Assembly: GCA_947306285.1 (NCBI GenBank)
Contig: CAMZGB010000005.1
Location: 1-27,281, forward strand
From: an uncultured Lachnospira sp.
GTDB taxonomy: Bacteria > Bacillota > Clostridia > Lachnospirales > Lachnospiraceae
DNA length: 27,281 nucleotides
Direction of reading: 5' to 3'
In this document: positions 21,466 through 27,281 of the stretch, piece by piece
How the letters are laid out: the number at the start of each line of letters is the position of its first letter
Numbering within the stretch: the stretch's first letter is position 1
Notes under the pieces: generated by a model
Database searches by the model: none
What the model was told of the DNA's origin: nothing
The model's input: the letters and a program-made list of their open reading frames with translations, nothing else
Translations under genes and position numbers: made by a program

Positions 21466-22839
21466 TTACGCTAAGCTGTTTACATATTCCTTAAACAAAT
21501 CGCCACGCTCTTCAAAGTTTTTAAACATCCCCCAACTAGCACAAGCAGGAGAAAGCAAAACTGCATCTCCAGGTTTTGCGTTTTCATAACACTTCTCCAC
21601 TGCTTCTTCTAGCGTTTCTACTTTTATAACATTGTCAAAGCCCTTAGCCTTAACAGTTTCTTCTATTTGATCTGCAGTCTGTCCCAAAACGACTAAGCAT
21701 TTTACTTTGTCTTCGAAGGCATCTGCCCATTCGTCGAAAGAGCTATCTTTGTCATAACCACCAGCAATCAAAACTGTAGGTCTACTCATAGCCTCGATAG
21801 CCTTGATAGAGGCATCAGTGTTTGTACCCTTCGAGTCGTTATAATAAATGACATCATTAATCGTATTAACATATTCAATTCTGTGTGGAACTGCCTTAAA
21901 ATTTTTAACAGTCTCTCTAATCTTTTCAACTGGCACTTCCATATTTATTGCAATGGCAACAGCTGCCATTATATTTTCTAGGTTGTGAATTCCGACAAGT
22001 GTAGTCTCGTTTTTGTTACATACTTTAATTGGCTCACTACCCAAGTCTTCGTCGAAGTAAACAATGTCTTCGCCATCTAAATAAACACCACAAGGAACCT
22101 TGTGCTTAGAACTGAACCATACAATTTTATTTGTTAATTCTTTCGCACGCTCGCGTAATATTTCATCTTCATAATTCAAAACAACATGCTCATCGTCGTC
22201 TTGGTTTTTTGCAATTCGTAATTTGCAGTCAGTATAAACATCCATTGTTCCGTGACGATTCAAATGATCAGGCGTAATGTTTAGGATTGCACTGACATCC
22301 GGATTAAACGAATGAACTGTTTCTAATTGGAAACTACTTATCTCTGCTACTGTCACTGTGTCTTCCGTAGACTCGTAAGCCGTAGTTGTATAAGGTATCC
22401 CAATATTCCCAACAACCTTTACATCGTCGAAGTGAGATTTCATAATCTCTCCAACTAGTGATGTAGTTGTAGTTTTTCCATTTGTTCCCGTAATTCCAAT
22501 TACTTTGCCGCGGCCGGCTACATATGCCAATTCCACTTCACTCCAAATAGGAACGTCAGCTTCATTTGCATTTTTCATAAAATCTGCTTCCAAAGGAATA
22601 CCAGGGCTAGCAACTAGAACATCAATATGATTATCTTTATAGTAATCGACACTAATGTCACCACTCAAAAAGGTGACTTCAACTCCAGCTTCTAGTTCAT
22701 TAGAAACTTTGTCGAAGTCAGTGTTCTCATCACTGTTATAAAGAATCACTTCTGATCCAATTTTTCCAAGAAGATTTGCTGCGGCTATACCGCTCTTACC
22801 AGTACCAGCCACTATAAATCTCTTATGCTCTAGATCCAT
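21466..22839 (-). CDS. murD: UDP-N-acetylmuramoylalanine-D-glutamate ligase
   Basis: Adds D-glutamate to UDP-MurNAc-L-Ala in the cytosol, using ATP. 457 aa, normal length. An N-terminal UDP-binding domain starts VAGTGKSGIAAANLL; the ATP loop GTNGKTTT is at 118-125; NITPDHLNRHGT and YNDSKGTNTDAS, both diagnostic of MurD, follow; the C-terminal domain has AGGYDKDSSF and LLSPACASWGMFKNFEERG. It begins 18 bp after mraY with AAAGGTAG as ribosome site. It works upstream of MraY in the pathway although it follows it in the operon. Confidence 0.98.
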   Translation of the reverse strand: MDLEHKRFIVAGTGKSGIAAANLLGKIGSEVILYNSDENTDFDKVSNELEAGVEVTFLSGDISVDYYKDNHIDVLVASPGIPLEADFMKNANEADVPIWSEVELAYVAGRGKVIGITGTNGKTTTTSLVGEIMKSHFDDVKVVGNIGIPYTTTAYESTEDTVTVAEISSFQLETVHSFNPDVSAILNITPDHLNRHGTMDVYTDCKLRIAKNQDDDEHVVLNYEDEILRERAKELTNKIVWFSSKHKVPCGVYLDGEDIVYFDEDLGSEPIKVCNKNETTLVGIHNLENIMAAVAIAINMEVPVEKIRETVKNFKAVPHRIEYVNTINDVIYYNDSKGTNTDASIKAIEAMSRPTVLIAGGYDKDSSFDEWADAFEDKVKCLVVLGQTADQIEETVKAKGFDNVIKVETLEEAVEKCYENAKPGDAVLLSPACASWGMFKNFEERGDLFKEYVNSLA

Positions 22840-22857
22840 TTTACTACCTTTATAAAT

Positions 22858-23874
22858 CTATTTTATTCCCAAGAAAGCCACAAGACAGAGAATAAATGTC
22901 ACGATTGTAAATCTATTAACAACCTGAGTTTCACTCTGTCCACCCTCTTGATAATGGTGATGCAGAGGAGCCATCCTAAAGATTCTTCTTCCCTCACCAT
23001 ATTTTTTCTTTGTAAATTTAAAGTACGCTACTTGGAGCATTACAGAAATAACTTCTATTAAATATATAAATGCAACTAAGATAATGATTAGTGGCATTCT
23101 CATAACACATGCCATTCCTGCCACAAATCCACCAAGTGCCAGCGATCCTGTGTCGCCCATAAAGATACTAGCCGGATACGAATTCACTGTTAAGAATCCT
23201 AAAAGCGAACCCACAACTGTTCCACTAAAGGCCATATATCCTTTTCCTACCAAACCAATTCTTCTAGCGGCAACCATAAAGAATGCAGCTATAACAATTG
23301 TCACGCTTGTAGCGAGTCCATCTAATCCATCTGTGAAGTTGGCACCATTAACAGTTCCAACTACCACGATAAATACAAAAATAATAAATAGCCAAATTGG
23401 CATCTTCCACTCTACTCCGTATGCAAATGGAATAGTGATTGATGTTCCAACTTCTTTTACTAAATAAAAACAGAATACTGCTGTCACAAGGATTTGTGCA
23501 GCGAACTTTTGAATCTCTGTTAAACCTTCATTTCTTTTAGCAATAACGATAATCATATCGTCGATAATACCAATCAAGCCGAATCCAAGAGTTAGCAACA
23601 ATACTGGAAGAATGTCATAGCACTTAAATCCAATAATTAAAATCAATGAAACTACAGTAATTGAAAACAAGAAAATCACACCACCCATAGTAGGTGTGCC
23701 TGATTTCTTCTGATGTGATTTTGGGCCCTCTTCTCTTATTGTCTGTCCAAATTTTAGTCTTCTTAATAAAGGAATCACAATAGGATTCAATGCTATTACT
23801 ATTCCAAAAGAGACTAGTATCGAAAGCGTTGTTACCAATATTGCATTTTCTCTAATAAAGTGTACTATGTTCAT
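22858..23874 (-). CDS. mraY: Phospho-N-acetylmuramoyl-pentapeptide transferase
   Basis: Moves phospho-MurNAc-pentapeptide onto undecaprenyl phosphate, making lipid I at the inner face of the membrane. 338 aa with about ten membrane segments. Diagnostic loops: EEGPKSHQKKSGTPTMGG near 48-66, IDDMIIV with the first Asp pair, NFTDGLDGLA, SIFMGDTGSLALGG, and the PLHHHYQ histidine motif near the C-terminus. GGGAGA precedes the ATG at 23874. It lies 27 bp after the PBP gene. Full length, with nothing unusual. Confidence 0.98.
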   Translation of the reverse strand: MNIVHFIRENAILVTTLSILVSFGIVIALNPIVIPLLRRLKFGQTIREEGPKSHQKKSGTPTMGGVIFLFSITVVSLILIIGFKCYDILPVLLLTLGFGLIGIIDDMIIVIAKRNEGLTEIQKFAAQILVTAVFCFYLVKEVGTSITIPFAYGVEWKMPIWLFIIFVFIVVVGTVNGANFTDGLDGLATSVTIVIAAFFMVAARRIGLVGKGYMAFSGTVVGSLLGFLTVNSYPASIFMGDTGSLALGGFVAGMACVMRMPLIIILVAFIYLIEVISVMLQVAYFKFTKKKYGEGRRIFRMAPLHHHYQEGGQSETQVVNRFTIVTFILCLVAFLGIK

Positions 23875-23901
23875 TTTTCTCTCCCAATTATCGAATTAAA
23901 A

Positions 23902-25869
23902 CTATTCGTTAAGCGTCTTATCTTTAATAACTAATGATCCATCGTCTCCCGAAATAATTCCGTTTGAATAGAATTCCTTAGTGAGCGATTTTTTCTTTGC
24001 CTTTTCTTCTATTTTTTCTGTCTTCTCAATACCCATGTAAGGTAATACTTGTTTCATAATATCAACCCAGAACTCTGTGTTATATGCTGTAGCCTGAGTG
24101 TTGTCTTTAGGACTATCCATAAGAGTATAGCATACTACCTTAGGATTTTCGCATGGCACCATTCCTAGGAAAGACAAAATATATTGGTTAGCCAAACGTC
24201 CTTTGCCGTCCTTCGAAGTGTCTACCTTTTCGGCCGTACCTGTTTTACCACCAACAGTGTATCCATCAATAGCAGCTGTTGTACCTGTACCAGTTAGAAC
24301 AACCTCACGTAGAGCTTGTCTTAAGAATGTTGTTGTGTTTCTAGTACAAGTCTGCTTAACTAAAGTCTTTGAATAACTCTTAACTAAGTCACCATCTTTA
24401 TTTACAATTTGTTTTGCAATATGTGGCTCATAATAATTGCCACCATTTATTACTGATGAAAAGGCCTGAGTCATTTGGATCATATTAACAGTTAAGTTCT
24501 GTCCGAATGAGTTTGTTGCAAGTGTCGCCATGTCCATATTTTTGTCGTAAACCAAACCTCTAGTCTCATTTGGAAGTTCAATACCAGTCTTTGTTCCAAA
24601 GCCAAATCTTGCCTGGTACTCTGCCATCTTATCTTTACCAAGTTTAAAACCGATCTGCATCAACGAATCATTACATGACTGCGCCAAAGCATTCTTCAAG
24701 TTTAACTGACCGTGTCCACTAACTAAGTGACATTTAATATTAAAACCACCAACATTTTGTGAACCATCGCAATAGAATGTACTATGTTTATTAACTTTTC
24801 TCTCTTCCATTGCGGCAGCAATTGTAAATGGCTTGAATGTGGATCCTGGTTCGAATGAATCAGATACACAATAGTTTCTCCATATCTCATTCATCTTTTC
24901 AGACTGCTCTTTTTGAGACATATTATCAATCTTTGCCTGCGAATAATACTCTTCTAGGTTGTAAGGATCATTCAAGTCAAATACTTTATCGTCAGACATA
25001 GCCAAAATATCGCCGTTATTTGGATCTGCCACAACTACAGCGATTCTTTTTGGCTTATATTTTTTCATATACTTTCTTACGGATTTTTGAACAATACGCT
25101 GGATGTTAGTATCGATTGTAGATACTACTGTGTTTCCGTCCTCAGCATCTTTTATGACACCTTCCATGTTATTGTCCGAGTCCATATATCCATACTCTCT
25201 TCCGTCAACACCTTGCAAGTACTTAGAAAAACTCTTTTCCATACCGACATCTGCCACGTTATTAGAATTTGCGAAACCAATAGTACTACAAGCCAATGTA
25301 TTGTTTGGATACATTCTCTTGTACTTCTTCTCAAACCAAATACCTTTTGTATTTTGTACGGCTTCTTCGTCTTCGTCGGTTTTTATATAATCACCATTAA
25401 TGTATTTTTCAAACTTTTCAATCTCTTCATACTCTAAGTTTTTAGCAACTACCCAGTAACTATTATCTTTACGTTTTCTTATTGCGTCTCGAAGTTCGTT
25501 TTTGTCAAAGTTCAAATATTTATCCAAAGCAGATACTGTTGGCTCAAGATACTTTTTGTCACTCATGATTACTTTAGAATCGATTACAAGGTTATATACC
25601 ATAACACTTGTAGCCATTATGTTTCCGTTCCTGTCTTGGATATCTCCTCTTTTGTAAGGGATAGTTCTACTAGTATATCCCTGCTGAGACAAAACTTTAA
25701 TGGCATATTCGTTACCTTTTGCCAAATCAATGTAGGCAATTCTAATTCCTAACGCAATTAAAGCTAGCACAACAATCGCAATGATAGCTGCTAGCTTTTT
25801 TTGCATAGATGTATTAAATATTAAATTTTGCTTTTTATATCCTTTCGATGGATTTATTTGCTCACTCAT
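23902..25869 (-). CDS. ftsI: Class B penicillin-binding protein (septal transpeptidase)
   Basis: Cross-links septal peptidoglycan with FtsW. 655 aa: cytoplasmic end, one membrane anchor at about 25-46, a pedestal domain with RGDIQDRNGNIMATS, then the transpeptidase domain with all three active-site motifs: Ser343-Thr-Phe-Lys346, Ser398-Cys-Asn400, and Lys542-Thr-Gly544. The chain ends about 110 residues later without PASTA repeats, so it resembles PBP2B/FtsI without the PASTA tail of PBP2x or SpoVD. The start codon lies 2 bp after the ftsL stop and has no clear ribosome site, which suggests translational coupling to ftsL. It could also be named pbpB; the septal role is inferred from the operon. 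Confidence 0.93.
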   Translation of the reverse strand: MSEQINPSKGYKKQNLIFNTSMQKKLAAIIAIVVLALIALGIRIAYIDLAKGNEYAIKVLSQQGYTSRTIPYKRGDIQDRNGNIMATSVMVYNLVIDSKVIMSDKKYLEPTVSALDKYLNFDKNELRDAIRKRKDNSYWVVAKNLEYEEIEKFEKYINGDYIKTDEDEEAVQNTKGIWFEKKYKRMYPNNTLACSTIGFANSNNVADVGMEKSFSKYLQGVDGREYGYMDSDNNMEGVIKDAEDGNTVVSTIDTNIQRIVQKSVRKYMKKYKPKRIAVVVADPNNGDILAMSDDKVFDLNDPYNLEEYYSQAKIDNMSQKEQSEKMNEIWRNYCVSDSFEPGSTFKPFTIAAAMEERKVNKHSTFYCDGSQNVGGFNIKCHLVSGHGQLNLKNALAQSCNDSLMQIGFKLGKDKMAEYQARFGFGTKTGIELPNETRGLVYDKNMDMATLATNSFGQNLTVNMIQMTQAFSSVINGGNYYEPHIAKQIVNKDGDLVKSYSKTLVKQTCTRNTTTFLRQALREVVLTGTGTTAAIDGYTVGGKTGTAEKVDTSKDGKGRLANQYILSFLGMVPCENPKVVCYTLMDSPKDNTQATAYNTEFWVDIMKQVLPYMGIEKTEKIEEKAKKKSLTKEFYSNGIISGDDGSLVIKDKTLNE

Positions 25870-25871
25870 AA

Positions 25872-26327
25872 CTATTTATTAGGTATATCTCCATACTGTA
25901 CAGTATAGCCTTTATCGCTTGATTTGTATATAGATAATTGATTACCCTTTGCCTGACGCATACCTAATTTTTTAGTAGCTACATTATAAACATTTTCTGA
26001 ATCAACATATGTATTAATAGAATATTTTAGTGCATCGTTTTGAGATTGTACTGTGTTGATATCAGTCTTAATCTGAGCGATGTTTTCTCTAGTCTCTGCA
26101 ATAGTTGAGTGTAAGTATAAATAAGCTACGAATGTTGCAAGACAAAAAGCAGCGACAACAGCCATAATGAAAACTGATACTCCATTAATAGCAAGTGCGC
26201 TCTTCGCTTTCTTACGCTCAGAAACTCTGTTATTTCTGATTTGTGGGCGATCCTGTACTGCAGGCTCTAACTGTCTAGCAGTGTTTCCCATAATGTAATC
26301 GTTTCTTCTGTAATTTCTTCTTTCCAT
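25872..26327 (-). CDS. ftsL: FtsL-like bitopic division protein
   Basis: Small divisome protein that in other bacteria pairs with a DivIC/FtsB partner and activates FtsWI. I start at ATG 26327, with AGAGGAG close upstream, for 151 aa; the frame reaches 26354, inside rsmH. About 48 basic cytoplasmic residues lead to one membrane segment (about 54-77), then a coiled coil, TIAETRENIAQIKTDINTVQ onward. Sequence is poorly conserved in the family, so topology and position between rsmH and the PBP gene carry the call. It sits 13 bp after rsmH and is probably translationally coupled to the PBP gene. Confidence 0.83.
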   Translation of the reverse strand: MERRNYRRNDYIMGNTARQLEPAVQDRPQIRNNRVSERKKAKSALAINGVSVFIMAVVAAFCLATFVAYLYLHSTIAETRENIAQIKTDINTVQSQNDALKYSINTYVDSENVYNVATKKLGMRQAKGNQLSIYKSSDKGYTVQYGDIPNK

Positions 26328-26340
26328 GATTTTCTCCTCT

Positions 26341-27276
26341 TTAAGCCCTTTCAAATATTCTTAATTTTGAACTTTTGGCTCTTTTGTTTATTTCAATCTC
26401 CTCATTCGATGGGATGATAGGTTTTCTAGTTATCACTTTTCCTTTTGACTTTTTGCCACAAACACAAACCGGAAAGTCTGGTGGGCAAGTACAAGGATTT
26501 TCGTTATCTCTAAAGTTTAGTTTTACTATCCTGTCTTCTAATGAATGAAATGTTATTACGCAAATTCTTCCGCCTGGTTTTAGATGATCAATCATCTTGT
26601 TTAGTGTCTCTCGTAAAATATTTAATTCATTGTTTACTTCTATTCTTATTGCCTGAAATGTTTTCTTGGCAGGATGTCCTTTCTTGACTGAATACTTTGT
26701 AGGAACTGCACTTTTTACTATGTCGCTCAGTTCCTGTGTAGTAGCAATTGGCTTTTTATATCTTGCTTCGATAATCGCCTGAGCTATTCTTTTTGCAAAT
26801 CTCTCTTCTCCATAATCTCTAAGCATTGCCACGAGTTGTTCTTCAGTGTATCCGTTCACGATGTCCGCCGCATTTAAAAGTTGTCTTTGGTCCATTCTCA
26901 TATCAAGCGGTGCATCTTCTTTGTATGAAAAACCTCTCTCGAGATTATCGATCTGATACGATGAAACTCCTAAATCTAAAACTATTCCATCAATCTTGCT
27001 TATCTTTAAATCGTTTAGAATTGTTTCTATTTCACTGTAGTTACTTCTTACTAGTTGAAACTTTCCTTCAAACTCTTTAAGTCTTTCACCAGCTGCCTCA
27101 ATGGCATCCCCATCCTGATCGACACCGATTAATTTTCCTTTACTCGATAGCCTTTTTAATATTTCGTATGAATGTCCTCCGCCACCAAGTGTTCCGTCGA
27201 AGTATATGCCGTCTGGATTTATGTTTAAGCCTTCAATGGTTTCATCTAATAAAACTGATACATGATTGAAATCCAT
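26341..27276 (-). CDS. rsmH: 16S rRNA (cytosine-1402-N4) methyltransferase
   Basis: Methylates N4 of C1402 in the decoding centre of 16S rRNA with SAM. 311 aa, full length. The start MDFNHVSVLLDETIEGLNI is standard. The SAM site has FDGTLGGGGHS near 28-38; VLDLGVSSYQID, PLDMRMDQ, RIEVNNEL and VITFHSLEDRIVK are diagnostic. A small Cys cluster, CTCPPDFPVCVCGKK, follows, as in many clostridial RsmH proteins. It is the first gene of the division cluster inside the window; only five bases precede its ATG, so promoter and any mraZ gene are out of view. Confidence 0.97.
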   Translation of the reverse strand: MDFNHVSVLLDETIEGLNINPDGIYFDGTLGGGGHSYEILKRLSSKGKLIGVDQDGDAIEAAGERLKEFEGKFQLVRSNYSEIETILNDLKISKIDGIVLDLGVSSYQIDNLERGFSYKEDAPLDMRMDQRQLLNAADIVNGYTEEQLVAMLRDYGEERFAKRIAQAIIEARYKKPIATTQELSDIVKSAVPTKYSVKKGHPAKKTFQAIRIEVNNELNILRETLNKMIDHLKPGGRICVITFHSLEDRIVKLNFRDNENPCTCPPDFPVCVCGKKSKGKVITRKPIIPSNEEIEINKRAKSSKLRIFERA

Positions 27277-27281
27277 AAGAC

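Overview
The window reads as chromosome of a low-GC Firmicute, most likely a Lachnospiraceae-type Clostridium. The grounds are the AT-rich bases, strong AGGAGG-type ribosome sites, a lysine riboswitch, a division cluster with ftsZ but no ftsA, and several secreted proteins ending in the very lysine-rich fibronectin-III-like domain common in that family. Almost everything is on the minus strand; the one clear plus-strand gene is aroE. No rRNA, tRNA, insertion sequence, phage gene or CRISPR array was seen. All assignments come from reading the translations and DNA by eye.

Layout. (1) 1-3452: nadE (cut by the window edge), then dapB and dapA. dapA-dapB are led by a lysine (L-box) riboswitch with its own promoter and an intrinsic terminator. 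(2) 3479-13918: seven secreted proteins in a row. Three carry a GH128/Asl1-like glycoside hydrolase core with GFNEPD/GYNEPD and WITE motifs, and four carry a carbohydrate-binding-like domain with a GW(D/G)xxW/Y signature. All seven end in a Lys-rich FN3-like domain. Promoters and terminators split them into several transcripts. I read this as a surface or secreted beta-1,3-glucan binding and hydrolysis locus held at the cell wall by basic C-terminal domains; substrate and anchoring are inference. (3) 12926-13065: a 140-bp clover-like DNA/RNA element, three hairpins closed by a perfect 14-bp inverted repeat. (4) 13964-17196: efp, a fused aroD-aroK gene, and divergent aroE, which is flanked by two hairpins with different stems but nearly identical 19-nt loops. 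(5) 17206-18171: nrdR-yqeG. (6) 18250-27276: a division and cell-wall cluster, rsmH-ftsL-pbp-mraY-murD-ftsW-ftsQ-ftsZ, read right to left, with an extra promoter before ftsZ and a strong terminator after it.

How the parts connect. dapA/dapB make tetrahydrodipicolinate for lysine and diaminopimelate, which feeds the peptidoglycan built by MraY, MurD, FtsW and the PBP. AroD-AroK and AroE are three consecutive shikimate-pathway steps expressed from back-to-back promoters. The efp gene lies directly upstream of the last secreted-protein gene with no visible terminator between them.

Most noteworthy: the seven-protein locus with its shared basic tail; the aroE-flanking hairpins with conserved loops; the 140-bp multi-hairpin element; a probable leaderless aroE transcript; a NadE whose glutaminase cysteine appears replaced by glycine; an AroD-AroK fusion lacking the usual SAPGQ lid; and a hairpin at the predicted 5' end of ftsZ mRNA.
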